DNA of 16,864 nt from the NCBI GenBank assembly GCA_031288005.1, contig JAITSE010000073.1, forward strand, positions 1 through 16,864. Direction: 5' to 3'. The position numbers and the translations under genes are program-made. The notes beneath the pieces were generated by a model, which saw only the letters and a program-made list of their open reading frames with translations, was not told where the DNA came from and did no database searches. This DNA is from Treponema sp. (GTDB taxonomy: Bacteria > Spirochaetota > Spirochaetia > Treponematales > Breznakiellaceae). Position 1 is the stretch's first letter, and the number at the start of each line of letters is the position of its first letter. Of this stretch, positions 1-7,168 are shown piece after piece.

Positions 1-101
1 GGGGGGCTTCCCCCCGCTGAGGGGGGTACGGCGCAACCGTGTGCGCCGTAGGGGGGAGACTGGGGACCTGGGACTTTCAGTCCCTTAGTCCCTCCCCCCC
101 C
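1..101. repeat. Multi-hairpin dispersed repeat, left copy
   Basis: GC-rich element built of consecutive hairpins. A C-run/G-run hairpin with a GCTGA loop lies at 11-26. A variable hairpin has a 9-bp stem (27-35 paired with 42-50, TACGGCGCA/TGCGCCGTA). A GGGACT-TTC-AGTCCC hairpin lies at 70-84. A second copy lies inverted at about 16116-16207. Positions 11-27 match 16191-16207 exactly (17/17) and 51-87 match 16130-16166 exactly (37/37). The hairpin between these blocks differs in sequence but still folds. The copy lies 3' of the Nudix gene and points the same way relative to that gene as the right copy does relative to murI. A further GGGGGG-CTT-CCCCCC hairpin sits at the window edge, so the element may continue outside. 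Confidence 0.85.
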
Positions 102-201
102 AGAAAAGTACGGGGAGGAACAGACCCCGGAGAACCAACTCCAGGGACCAGCCCGGGGGTCAGACCTCGGGAAGCGGCCATAGAAGTCCGCAAAACTCCA
201 G
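102..201. other. Intergenic, no gene seen
   Basis: This stretch lies between the left repeat and the Nudix 3' hairpin. It holds a loose inverted repeat (GACCCCGG near 125 pairing with CCGGGGGTC near 165). I see no convincing reading frame, RNA gene or promoter. Confidence 0.5.
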
Positions 202-236
202 GAGAATCTTGAAACCCCCAGGGTTTCAAGATTCTC
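202..236 (-). terminator. Perfect 16-bp hairpin at Nudix stop codon
   Basis: Bases 202-217 and 221-236 are exact reverse complements around a 3-base loop. The hairpin overlaps two bases of the Nudix stop codon (235-237). In the direction of the gene it is followed by CTGGAG and then a short TTTT, so it could be a weak intrinsic terminator or an mRNA 3'-end stabiliser. The U-tract is poor, so termination is inference. Confidence 0.55.
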
Positions 237-798
237 AAGATTGCAAATACAGCATGAGCGCCGCGGCCATGAGGGAATGAATGTAGGGCGGTTTTCCCAT
301 CTCCCGGATCGCCGTATCCGCGGGGACTATTTCCACATCAACATATTCGTCCGCGTCCAGGTTCCGCTTCCCCGTATCCCGCAGTTCCTCCGCCAGGAAG
401 AAGTGGACCCTGTTGAGCATAAGCGCGGGGTTTGGACTCATTTCCCCCAGCTTCAGGATACGGCCCGCCGTGTATGCGGTTTCTTCCAGCAGTTCCCGGG
501 CCGCCGCCTTTTCAGGCTCTTCCCCCGCCTCAAAGACGCCGCCCGGGAATTCCAGGCTCAAGGTCCTGGAGCCGTGCCGCCACTGGCGGACCATCACAAA
601 AGAGCCTCCGTTTTCGTCCCTGCCCTCGGAGGAGCGAAGCAAAGGAATCACAATAGCCCAGTCAGGGCAGTCAATGACCGAAAAGCGGCCTTCCTCTCCG
701 GCGGGGGAAAGGCAAAGCCGCTCCTGAATCGTAAAAACCCTTGTCTTGAGCAAGTCTTTCCGGCTCTTTTCATTCCAGATTAAGTGGCGTTTTTCCAT
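235..798 (-). CDS. Nudix hydrolase, ADP-ribose pyrophosphatase type
   Basis: A 187-residue protein that probably hydrolyses nucleoside-diphosphate-linked compounds such as ADP-ribose to a nucleoside monophosphate and a phosphorylated partner, in the cytoplasm. The Nudix box is visible at about residues 86-109: GGVFEAGEEPEKAAARELLE followed by ETAY. It has the metal-binding REXXEE core (R101, E102, E105, E106), but the usual glycine after EEx is alanine (A108). The PGG just before the box and the SPNP element after it (121-124) fit the ADP-ribose pyrophosphatase subgroup. The ATG at 798 is the first in frame and has no clear Shine-Dalgarno sequence. The gene diverges from the kinase-like gene at 920. 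Substrate specificity cannot be read from the sequence. Confidence 0.88.
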   Translation of the reverse strand: MEKRHLIWNEKSRKDLLKTRVFTIQERLCLSPAGEEGRFSVIDCPDWAIVIPLLRSSEGRDENGGSFVMVRQWRHGSRTLSLEFPGGVFEAGEEPEKAAARELLEETAYTAGRILKLGEMSPNPALMLNRVHFFLAEELRDTGKRNLDADEYVDVEIVPADTAIREMGKPPYIHSLMAAALMLYLQS

Positions 799-827
799 AA
801 ATTAAACAATCGCCCGTATCATTTTTT

Positions 828-856
828 TTGACAAGTCCCTACTATACACTTATGCT
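828..856 (+). promoter_or_regulatory. Sigma70-type promoter of the kinase-like operon
   Basis: Perfect -35 TTGACA (828-833), 17-base spacer, -10 TATGCT (851-856). The predicted transcript start is near 863, giving a leader of about 57 bases before the ATG at 920. The leader contains a small GCCC-GGCA-GGGC hairpin and a strong ribosome site. This leadered arrangement contrasts with the leaderless-looking promoters elsewhere in the window. Confidence 0.7.
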
Positions 857-904
857 TAAAGAAATTGAGCCGCCCGGCAGGGCAGCGCGGTTAAGACATG
901 ATGT

Positions 905-912
905 AAGGAGGT
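905..912 (+). promoter_or_regulatory. Strong Shine-Dalgarno site AAGGAGGT
   Basis: AAGGAGGT ends eight bases before the ATG at 920. It is the best ribosome-binding site in the window and fixes the start of the kinase-like gene. Confidence 0.85.
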
Positions 913-919
913 ATTACTC

Positions 920-1741
920 ATGGCGATCATAACAATTTCCCGTGAACTCGCGGCGCTGGGCGATGAAACCGCTCAGGAACTGGCAAAACTTCTGGGTTAC
1001 CGCTTCGTTGATAAGCATACCTTGGAAGATAGAATTAAATCCTACGGGGTTACGGGCAGAAAATTTGAAAAATACGATGAGCGGAAGCCCTCGTTTTGGG
1101 CTTCGCTGTCCCAGGACCGGGATGATTATCTGCACTACCTGAAAACCGCAATGCTGACAGAGGCGGCGGAAGGGCGCTGTATCTTCATAGGCCGGGGGGC
1201 CGGCGCTGTTTTCCAGGGTATTCCCGGCGTGCTGTCCATTTTTCTTGTGGCCTCAGGAGAAATCCGCCGGGAGCGGGTCAAAAGCTATTTCCACTGCGAT
1301 GACAAAAGAGCGCGGCAGATTATAGAGCAGAGCGACCGCGACCGTATAGGTTTCCACCGCTATTTCTTCGATACCGAATGGAAAGAACCTTCCCATTACC
1401 ACCTCATCCTGAATACAGCCTTTCTTCACCCCGCGTCCGCGGCGGAGCTTGTCAAATTTCACCGGGATCATGTGATAACTCCCGAAATGGAGATTCAGAA
1501 TACGGCGCGCCTTAAGGAATTGATCCTGGGCCAGCAGGTAGTTCATTACATCCTCTATAAAAAAGAAATTCCCGTTCATTTTCTTGAAGCGTCTGTGGCG
1601 GGAAAAAATGTTACCCTCTACGGGGTTGTTAATTCCCAGTCGCTCGTGGAAGCCGCAGTCAGCGCAGCCAAAGAAGCGGCGCCTTCTGGAACGATCCGTT
1701 CGGAAATTCAGGTGGTCCAGGAATACAGCGTGGTGCCTTGA
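920..1741 (+). CDS. Cytidylate kinase-like protein with BON-like C-terminus
   Basis: A 273-residue protein. Residues 1-200 match the Cytidylate_kin2 family: ITISREL at the N-terminus, GYRFVDK at 26-32, and an IGRGAGAVF segment near 92-100. In the family the first loop is glycine-rich (typically SREFGSGG). Here it reads SRELAALGDE, so the phosphate-binding loop is weakened and nucleotide kinase activity is uncertain. The last ~65 residues (about 205-273) have the alternating hydrophobic pattern and V-LYGVV-S---A--A--A core of a BON domain, a small fold often linked to membranes or small-ligand binding. The start is set by an excellent Shine-Dalgarno site. The M32 peptidase gene follows after 32 bases, probably in one operon. 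The family call is solid; the function is unknown. Confidence 0.82.
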   Translation: MAIITISRELAALGDETAQELAKLLGYRFVDKHTLEDRIKSYGVTGRKFEKYDERKPSFWASLSQDRDDYLHYLKTAMLTEAAEGRCIFIGRGAGAVFQGIPGVLSIFLVASGEIRRERVKSYFHCDDKRARQIIEQSDRDRIGFHRYFFDTEWKEPSHYHLILNTAFLHPASAAELVKFHRDHVITPEMEIQNTARLKELILGQQVVHYILYKKEIPVHFLEASVAGKNVTLYGVVNSQSLVEAAVSAAKEAAPSGTIRSEIQVVQEYSVVP

Positions 1742-1773
1742 GCTTCCGCCCTTAATCCTATAGAACTGAAAGA

Positions 1774-3306
1774 ATGAAAACAGAAGAGGCTCTCAGGCGG
1801 CTTCATGAAAATGACAGGGAATGCTGCCTGCTTGAAAAAGCAGCGGCGATTCTTCATTGGGACCAGGAGACGAAGCTGCCGCCTGAAGGCGTCGAGGAAA
1901 GAGCGGAGCAGCTCGCCCTTATCGAGGGCCTTGCCAGCGAGCGGGCGGCGGACTCAAAAACAGGCCGGCTTCTTGAAGAGCTTGGCTTCAGCGGGGAAAA
2001 TCCCGTGGGCGGCGGGGAACTTCCCGCTGTGGAGCGGGACTTCTGCCGGGTTCTGCGCCGCCGTTATGAGCGCGCATCAAGACTTCCCCCCGGGTTTGCC
2101 GCCGAAAGCGCCCGCGCCGCGAGTCTGTCCCAGGCGGCCTGGGTAAAGGCCAGGAGCGAAAATAATTTTTTATCTTTCGCCCCCTGGCTTGAAACCATGC
2201 TCGATTTTGCCCGAAGGCGCGCCGGATACTGGGGCTTCACGGGCGCAGCCGTCTATGACGGCCTCCTTGACTTTTATGAACCTGGAATTGACGCCGAAGA
2301 AACCGCCCGGCTCTTCGCCCCTCTCAAGGAGCGGCTTTCGGCCCTGCTCGCGCGGATACGCGCCAAAAGCTCCGCCTGCCAGGATGCGGGGGCCTTTCTG
2401 GAGCGGCCCTATGATACGGAGAGACAGGCCCGGTATGTACAAGACCTCGTGAGAGACCTGGGCTTTGAGCGGCGCCGGGGCCGCCTGGACACGAGCGCCC
2501 ATCCTTTTACTACAGTCCTGGGCTTTAACGACATCCGCATTACTACCCGTTATGCCGAAGACAATGTCCTTTCTTCCATTTTTTCCACAATCCATGAGTC
2601 GGGCCACGCCTTTTACGAATTGGACATTGACCCTGAACTCCGGGGAAGCTGTTTGGCGGAAGGGGTTTCTATGGGCATACATGAATCTCTTTCCAGGCTC
2701 TGGGAAAATGTCTTTGGCAGAAGCCGCGCCTTTTGGGAGTACCAGTTTCCCCGCCTCAAGGCCGTTTTTCCCGAACAACTCGGCGGCGCCGCGCTTGAAG
2801 CCTTTTACCGGGCTGTAAACAGGGCCGGGCCCTCGCTTATCCGCATTGAGGCCGATGAATTGAGCTACAGCCTCCACATCATCCTCCGTTTTGATCTTGA
2901 GCGGCGTCTCTTTTCCGGGGACCTTGCGGTAGAGGACCTGCCCGGCGCATGGCGGCGCTCCATGAAGGAGCTTCTGGGCGTCGAGCCGGAAACAGACGCC
3001 GAGGGAGCGCTTCAGGATGTCCACTGGTCCATGGGTTCCTTCGGTTATTTTCCCAGCTATGCCCTGGGCAACCTCTACGGACTTCAGTTTTTGAAGAAGC
3101 TGCGACAGGACCTGCCTGACTACGAGGCCGGAATAGCGAGGGGCAGCTTCACGGCAATACGCCAATGGCTGCGGGAAAATATCCACGCATGGGGCCGCCG
3201 CCTTGATCCCGCGGACCTGCTCTTTAGGGTTACAGGAGAGCGGCTTTCGGTTTTTCCTTTCCTTGAATATATCGAGGCCAAGTATTCGGAGTTATACGGT
3301 CTGTAA
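1774..3306 (+). CDS. M32 family metallocarboxypeptidase (carboxypeptidase Taq type)
   Basis: A 510-residue zinc carboxypeptidase, close to the usual ~500 residues of family M32, expected to trim C-terminal residues from peptides in the cytoplasm (no signal peptide). The family's signature blocks appear in order: AHPF, DIRITT, the zinc motif HESGH (H274, E275, H278), HESLSR with the likely third zinc ligand E304 (30 residues after H274), RIEADEL, and GALQDVHW near the C-terminus. No key motif is missing. The start at 1774 is the first ATG in frame, with only a weak upstream GAAAG. The gene sits 32 bases after the kinase-like gene, so it is probably co-transcribed. It converges on the YaiI-like gene across a short hairpin. 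Confidence 0.95.
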   Translation: MKTEEALRRLHENDRECCLLEKAAAILHWDQETKLPPEGVEERAEQLALIEGLASERAADSKTGRLLEELGFSGENPVGGGELPAVERDFCRVLRRRYERASRLPPGFAAESARAASLSQAAWVKARSENNFLSFAPWLETMLDFARRRAGYWGFTGAAVYDGLLDFYEPGIDAEETARLFAPLKERLSALLARIRAKSSACQDAGAFLERPYDTERQARYVQDLVRDLGFERRRGRLDTSAHPFTTVLGFNDIRITTRYAEDNVLSSIFSTIHESGHAFYELDIDPELRGSCLAEGVSMGIHESLSRLWENVFGRSRAFWEYQFPRLKAVFPEQLGGAALEAFYRAVNRAGPSLIRIEADELSYSLHIILRFDLERRLFSGDLAVEDLPGAWRRSMKELLGVEPETDAEGALQDVHWSMGSFGYFPSYALGNLYGLQFLKKLRQDLPDYEAGIARGSFTAIRQWLRENIHAWGRRLDPADLLFRVTGERLSVFPFLEYIEAKYSELYGL

Positions 3307-3338
3307 CAGCGGCCCTGCAGCTTTGCGGGCCGCCGCTG
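3307..3338. terminator. Hairpin between convergent genes
   Basis: CAGCGG (3307-3312) pairs with CCGCTG (3333-3338), with further GCCC/GGGC pairing inside. It fills the gap between the M32 stop codon and the stop codon of the convergent YaiI-like gene at 3342, so it could end transcription from both sides. There is no U-tract. Confidence 0.45.
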
Positions 3339-3341
3339 GAA

Positions 3342-3806
3342 TCAGTTTGAGTTCTCACTTCGAATCATAGCGTTTAACAGGCGGTCTAGAGCATCCGCGA
3401 ATTTTTTGAGTTCCCGCTTTCCGTAAGAAGCGGTACGCTGCACGCCGAGTCCGTTGTCCGCAAGCCCCACCTTGAAATCACGGAGAGAGAGCTTCTCTCT
3501 TATGTTTTCCATTGTATATCTTTGTCCCCGGTCGTCTATTACGAGAACAGCGGCATCCACAAGCCTGGAAGCCAGGGGAATGTCTCTGGTCACCACAAGG
3601 TCGCCTGGCCGGGCAAGTTCCACAATCCGGTTATCCGCCGCTCCTTCTCCGGCTGGGCAGAGTTCCATCACAGCGCCGGGGCCGCTAATCCCCGGGATGG
3701 GCCGGTTTGCGGCAAAAACGGCGCTCAGGGCTGTCCGGGCGGCGGCGCGGAGCAGCAGAAGCCGGGCTGGTTTCGGGCAGGAGTCGGCGTCTACCAGGAT
3801 TTTCAT
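3342..3806 (-). CDS. YaiI/YqxD family protein (DUF188)
   Basis: A 154-residue protein of the UPF0178/DUF188 family, whose members look like PIN- or NYN-type nuclease relatives but have no settled function. Diagnostic elements are the N-terminal ILVDADSCP (acidic residues D6 and D8), the ANRPIP segment, GDLVVTRDIPLA in the middle, and the RGQRYT-x-NIREKLSLRDF block. Length matches the family. The ATG overlaps the manA stop codon in an ATGA arrangement, so the two are probably translationally coupled. The link to manA is positional only; I infer no shared pathway. Confidence 0.9.
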   Translation of the reverse strand: MKILVDADSCPKPARLLLLRAAARTALSAVFAANRPIPGISGPGAVMELCPAGEGAADNRIVELARPGDLVVTRDIPLASRLVDAAVLVIDDRGQRYTMENIREKLSLRDFKVGLADNGLGVQRTASYGKRELKKFADALDRLLNAMIRSENSN

Positions 3807-5083
3807 AGCGCGGAGGAAGGCGGAACGCCGGTTCCCGCGGCATAAAGCGTAAAAGAGCCTGAGCAGGCGATGGCCGCGTCCTTCTCCAAAAAAGGGATAA
3901 AGGCGCTTTCCCCCTGTTCAAGGGAAAGAGACTCAGCCGGCCCGCTAAAACCAGGTTTGCCTGGGCATGAAAAGACGGCTCTGCCTTCGGTGACAATGAC
4001 TATAGCAGGTCCCGCTATGGGAAAGGGCGAGGGTTTCTTTTTTCCCCGGACTACCGAGAGGGAAAATTCCAGGCACTCTGCGGGATAAGTAAATACGGAA
4101 GGGGCGGGTTTGGGAGGGTGCAGCACCGCGGGGGCAAAGGGCCGGAATTCCAGAATACGCGACAATTCTTCCGTGTCCACATGTTTTTGGGTAAGTCCTC
4201 CTCTGAGTACGTTATCCGAGTTGGACATCAGTTCCACCCCAAGACCCTCAATGTAGGCGTGGAGTATCCCGGCGGGAAGGAAGATTGCTTCCCCGGGCGC
4301 TAAACTAATCAGATTGAGGTACAGCGGAGAAATTACCGCCGGGTCTCCCGGATACAGCCGGGCAAAATAGGCGGCGTTTTGCCAAATTTCCGTGTGCCGG
4401 GGATCGGTCCTGTTTAGTTCCGGCTCTTGTTCCAGGGTGTAGGCGCTCAGTTCCCGCCGGAATTTTTCGGGCAAATCGAAAAGGGCTAAAAGGAAGCGCT
4501 GAAGCGCATCGCCGTCTTTTTGCTCAAGGCTCTCCATAAGCCTGACAAACCCGGCGCGGAGAGGCGTTGCGGGCCTTAACAGCGATGCCTTTGAGAATAT
4601 TTCCAGCAGGGCGCGGATGATATGCTGTTCCCTGAAACCGCACATTGCCCGGAAGGGGCTCAGAGCGCAGAGGATTTCAGGCTTGTGGTTTGAGTCCTTG
4701 TAATTACGAACGGGGTCCTCCAGGGACAGACCCGCCGCATTTTCCCGCTCAAAGCCGGCGCGCGCTTGGGCGAGGTTTGGGTGCGCCTGGACTGAAAGAG
4801 GTTTCGCTGCGGCCAGCAGCTTAAAAAGGAAGGGGAGCGCGCCGAATTCCCGGATGACCGTTTCTCCCAGGCACAATTCAGGGTATTTGCCGATGAAGCC
4901 GGAAAGCAGGGGCGGTTCTCCTGGAATATCCAGGGCGGAAGGCCCCTGGGGATGAACGCCCATCCAAAGTTCCGCCCAAGGTTCTCCGGAACTATTATTC
5001 CGGCCCGTTAATTGGGGTATCCATAACGGGGATCCCCAAGCATAGGTTTTTATTTGGTTTAATAACTTTATTACATTACGCAT
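3803..5083 (-). CDS. manA: Mannose-6-phosphate isomerase, class I
   Basis: A 426-residue class I phosphomannose isomerase, interconverting mannose-6-phosphate and fructose-6-phosphate in the cytoplasm. The zinc ligands are recognisable: Q99 and H101 in SVQAHPN, E136 in HKPEILCAL, and H275 in PAGILHAYIEG. R294 of the NVLRGGLTQKHVD motif is the expected catalytic arginine. The N-terminal KTYAWGS and EPWAELWMG blocks are also typical. The start at 5083 has only a poor GAG upstream; the next methionine (residue 41) would remove conserved sequence. A stable hairpin lies at 5099-5129, just before the start. The gene follows zapA by 50 bases and overlaps the YaiI-like gene by 4. Confidence 0.95.
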   Translation of the reverse strand: MRNVIKLLNQIKTYAWGSPLWIPQLTGRNNSSGEPWAELWMGVHPQGPSALDIPGEPPLLSGFIGKYPELCLGETVIREFGALPFLFKLLAAAKPLSVQAHPNLAQARAGFERENAAGLSLEDPVRNYKDSNHKPEILCALSPFRAMCGFREQHIIRALLEIFSKASLLRPATPLRAGFVRLMESLEQKDGDALQRFLLALFDLPEKFRRELSAYTLEQEPELNRTDPRHTEIWQNAAYFARLYPGDPAVISPLYLNLISLAPGEAIFLPAGILHAYIEGLGVELMSNSDNVLRGGLTQKHVDTEELSRILEFRPFAPAVLHPPKPAPSVFTYPAECLEFSLSVVRGKKKPSPFPIAGPAIVIVTEGRAVFSCPGKPGFSGPAESLSLEQGESAFIPFLEKDAAIACSGSFTLYAAGTGVPPSSAL

Positions 5084-5098
5084 ACAAACTCATGGCCA

Positions 5099-5129
5099 CG
5101 CCGGATTCGCCGTGCGGCGAGTTCCGGCG
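5099..5129 (-). promoter_or_regulatory. Hairpin between zapA and manA
   Basis: Two-part stem: CGCCGGA (5099-5105) with TCCGGCG (5123-5129), and CGCCG (5108-5112) with CGGCG (5115-5119). It lies 15 bases upstream of the manA ATG. There is no U-run on the minus-strand 3' side, so it is not a standard terminator. It may separate the translation-factor operon from manA, mark a processing site, or affect manA initiation. The role is inference. Confidence 0.5.
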
Positions 5130-5133
5130 GGAT

Positions 5134-5421
5134 TTAATTTTTTTTATCTAAAACTTCATCTATCCTGGTATTAATATTCATAAAAATTTGTTCCGCTTCT
5201 TCGGATTCGATGTTCTCCCGGCGTTTTTGAATATCGTCACAGAGAAGAAATCCGGTCATAATAGCGAGTTTCAGGGGGTCTGAAAGACCGGTGATTTTCT
5301 GCGTATTTTCTACGCATTTATAATAACGGTTGAGCAGATTTTCAAGATATCCGGGGTCTTCTTCCGCGCTGACTGAAAACGATGTACCCAATATGTCAAT
5401 ACGGAGACTGCTACTCGGCAT
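5134..5421 (-). CDS. zapA: ZapA-like cell division protein
   Basis: A 95-residue protein of ZapA type, which binds and bundles FtsZ at the division site. The N-terminal strand LRIDILGTSFSVSAEEDPGY and the helix that follows (YLENLLNRYYKCVENTQKIT) match the ZapA head domain. The segment LKLAIMTGFLLCDDIQ leads into the C-terminal helix, which is charged and coiled-coil-like. Length is typical. The ATG at 5421 has GGAG a few bases upstream. It lies 8 bases after the ZapB-like gene at the end of the ribosomal protein cluster, so division genes are probably co-expressed with translation genes. Confidence 0.82.
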   Translation of the reverse strand: MPSSSLRIDILGTSFSVSAEEDPGYLENLLNRYYKCVENTQKITGLSDPLKLAIMTGFLLCDDIQKRRENIESEEAEQIFMNINTRIDEVLDKKN

Positions 5422-5429
5422 ACGGCTCC

Positions 5430-5918
5430 CTAAAAAATATCCAGTTCCCCCGCATTCAGCGTCTCATCGGAGTTTTCATCATCGCCTGGTAAATCATCAG
5501 TTTCCGGCTCGAAGATCAAACCCGCTTCTTCTTCCGCTTCCAAAGGCGCAGGTCTATAGGATAGCTCAATGGAATCATCGGCGTCATCATTTTCCTCAGG
5601 CTGTTCCGGTATAATTTCCGCATCTTCCCGCTCTCTTTTTTTAGGCTCATCTTCCTTCCGGAATTTTTCAGGGGAAAGGCTTTTTTTCATATCCGCATCA
5701 AACTGGCTGAGCCTATTAAGGGCGGAAATGATCCCTTCTTCTATCCGGCCCTGATCTTCCTTAAAACGCTGTACCAATACCTCAAGTTCATCAATTCGTT
5801 TTTGATAGGATTCCAATTTTTCCCGTAAAAGATTGTTTTCTTCAGTTACCTGTTCCACATATTCAATGGCCCGGATAACTTTGGATTCCAGCAGCTTGAC
5901 TTGATCGAGGCTTACCAT
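5430..5918 (-). CDS. ZapB-like coiled-coil protein with acidic tail
   Basis: A 162-residue cytoplasmic protein in two parts. Residues 1-75 are a heptad-rich coiled coil (VKLLESKVIRAIEYVEQVT, then ENNLLREKLESYQKRIDEL) similar to ZapB-type division proteins. Residues 85-162 are low-complexity and strongly acidic (many E and D), ending in the short hydrophobic peptide ELDIF. The ATG at 5918 lies just after the rplT stop codon (5921-5923), and zapA follows by 8 bases. That position supports a divisome role. Sequence similarity of coiled coils is weak evidence, so the ZapB label is tentative. The conserved-looking C-terminal pentapeptide could be a docking peptide (inference). Confidence 0.7.
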   Translation of the reverse strand: MVSLDQVKLLESKVIRAIEYVEQVTEENNLLREKLESYQKRIDELEVLVQRFKEDQGRIEEGIISALNRLSQFDADMKKSLSPEKFRKEDEPKKREREDAEIIPEQPEENDDADDSIELSYRPAPLEAEEEAGLIFEPETDDLPGDDENSDETLNAGELDIF

Positions 5919-5920
5919 GA

Positions 5921-6280
5921 CTAAGCCCCCAGCGCCGCTTTTGCTTTAGAAACTACCGCATTGAAGGCTGAAATATCTTCTACCGCAAGCGAGGCCAGAA
6001 CTTTACGGTTTATACTTATCCCCGCCTTAACCATGCCGGCAACGAGCCGGGAATAAGAAATACCTTCTTCCCGGCATGCCGCATTGATCCTGATGATCCA
6101 AAGCCGCCGGAAATCGCCTTTTCTGTCCCTCCGATCCCGATAAGCATAGAAAAGACTTTTGGCAACCGCATCCTTTGCGGTTTTATAATTTGAATGCCGG
6201 CGGCCCCAGTAACCCTTGGCCTGCTTCAATATCTTCTTACGATGATTTTTCCGTTTTAAACCGTCTACTGCTCTTGACAT
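5921..6280 (-). CDS. rplT: 50S ribosomal protein L20
   Basis: A 119-residue ribosomal protein L20 that binds 23S rRNA early in large-subunit assembly. It is recognised by the basic N-terminus with the block KILKQAKGYWGRRHSNYKTA, then SLFYAYRDRRDRKGDFRRLW and WIIRINAACREEGISYSRLV. Length is standard. The ATG at 6280 has a good AGGAG site. A short hairpin (CGGCT/AGCCG, 6300-6315) overlaps the rpmI stop and lies just before this start. L20 feedback on rpmI-rplT is known in other bacteria, but I cannot show it here. Confidence 0.98.
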   Translation of the reverse strand: MSRAVDGLKRKNHRKKILKQAKGYWGRRHSNYKTAKDAVAKSLFYAYRDRRDRKGDFRRLWIIRINAACREEGISYSRLVAGMVKAGISINRKVLASLAVEDISAFNAVVSKAKAALGA

Positions 6281-6308
6281 AAAAAACTCCTGTTTTTTGC
6301 GGCTCTAT

Positions 6309-6509
6309 TCAGCCGTAAGGTAGTAATTGTTTTTTGATGACCGCTACGTTATCGGCGGCCAGGATACCGGCGTGGCGCAGATTCCGCTTCCTTTTTGCGG
6401 ACTTTTTGGTGAGAATATGGCGAAGGTTTTGTTTCTTGTATTTAACCTTCCCTGTTCCGGTGAACGAGTAGCGCTTGGCGGCGCTTTTTTTCGTCTTCAT
6501 TTTAGGCAT
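6309..6509 (-). CDS. rpmI: 50S ribosomal protein L35
   Basis: A 66-residue ribosomal protein L35, full length. The family pattern is clear: [20 protein letters not shown] at the start, then [20 protein letters not shown] and a basic C-terminus. The ATG at 6509 is preceded by a purine-rich AGGGGG. It lies 9 bases after infC and before rplT, the standard infC-rpmI-rplT order. Confidence 0.98.
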   Translation of the reverse strand: MPKMKTKKSAAKRYSFTGTGKVKYKKQNLRHILTKKSAKRKRNLRHAGILAADNVAVIKKQLLPYG

Positions 6510-6518
6510 GATAACCCC

Positions 6519-7034
6519 CTATTTCTTAGACTTTGGGCTTAGCATCATGGACATAAACCGGCCTTCCATAACCGGAGCTTTGTCCAGCATATAATCCCCT
6601 TCAATACGCTTTAAGACATCGTTTAGTACATCAAGCCCAAGTTCCGTATGGGCAAGTTCACGGCCCCGGAAACGAATCGTTACTTTGACCTTATTGCCCT
6701 CGGCAAGGAATTCCCGAATATGCTTTGATTTGAAATCCAAATCATGGTCGTCAATTTTGGGCTGCATACGGATTTCCTTTAACTTAAGCAGTTTCTGCTT
6801 TTTTCTGGAATCCCGGACTTTTTTTTCATTTTCGAATTTGTACTTGCCGTAGTTCATAATCTTAACTACCGGCGGTACAGCCTGGGGAGCAACTTCTACT
6901 AAATCAAGGCCCTGTTCCCGGGCCATTTCAAGGGCCTCGGAGGCTGCCATAACCTGCTGCTCGCCTTCATCCCGAATAAGACGGACTTCCCGTACCCGAA
7001 TTTGCTCATTGATCCTTAAATCCTTATCCGCCAA
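6519..7034 (-). CDS. infC: Translation initiation factor IF-3, TTG start
   Basis: A 171-residue IF-3, the 30S-binding factor that checks start-codon pairing and blocks premature subunit joining. The N-domain ([14 protein letters not shown]) and the linker [12 protein letters not shown] are present, followed by the C-domain with [17 protein letters not shown] and [10 protein letters not shown]. The start codon is TTG (7032-7034), with AGGAGGT six bases upstream; no ATG fits the conserved N-terminus. A non-AUG start is typical of infC: in E. coli an AUU start underlies autoregulation by IF-3. Whether UUG does this here is unknown. The promoter at 7140-7168 gives a ~100-base leader. Confidence 0.97.
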   Translation of the reverse strand: MADKDLRINEQIRVREVRLIRDEGEQQVMAASEALEMAREQGLDLVEVAPQAVPPVVKIMNYGKYKFENEKKVRDSRKKQKLLKLKEIRMQPKIDDHDLDFKSKHIREFLAEGNKVKVTIRFRGRELAHTELGLDVLNDVLKRIEGDYMLDKAPVMEGRFMSMMLSPKSKK

Positions 7035-7139
7035 CTGACCTCCTCGCAGGCATCCCTGAGTTCTTAACCGCTTCTTATAGAAACCATTATTATCAAAATT
7101 TTACATCAAATTCTACAGAACGCAAGCCGATATTTAATC

Positions 7140-7168
7140 ACTATATCAAATTAAAAAGATTCTGTCCA
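7140..7168 (-). promoter_or_regulatory. Promoter of infC-rpmI-rplT operon
   Basis: On the minus strand: -35 TGGACA (7163-7168), 17-base spacer, -10 TATAGT (7140-7145), each 5 of 6 to consensus. The expected start is near 7133, giving a leader of about 100 bases to the infC TTG. A weaker alternative is TTGCGT with a 16-base spacer to TAAAAT, inside that leader. Confidence 0.6.

Noticed and set aside
241..783. 180-codon frame opposite the Nudix gene
   Set aside because: The Nudix box is clear on the minus strand; this frame shows no domain and lacks a ribosome site.
2170..3186. Long 338-codon frame antisense to the M32 peptidase gene
   Set aside because: It is the mirror of a well-supported M32 gene in GC-rich DNA, with no family motifs of its own.
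5099..5148. Hairpin followed by a T-run read on the plus strand, resembling an intrinsic terminator
   Set aside because: Genes on both sides are on the minus strand, and the T-run is the reverse complement of the lysine codons at the end of zapA. No plus-strand transcript is expected here.
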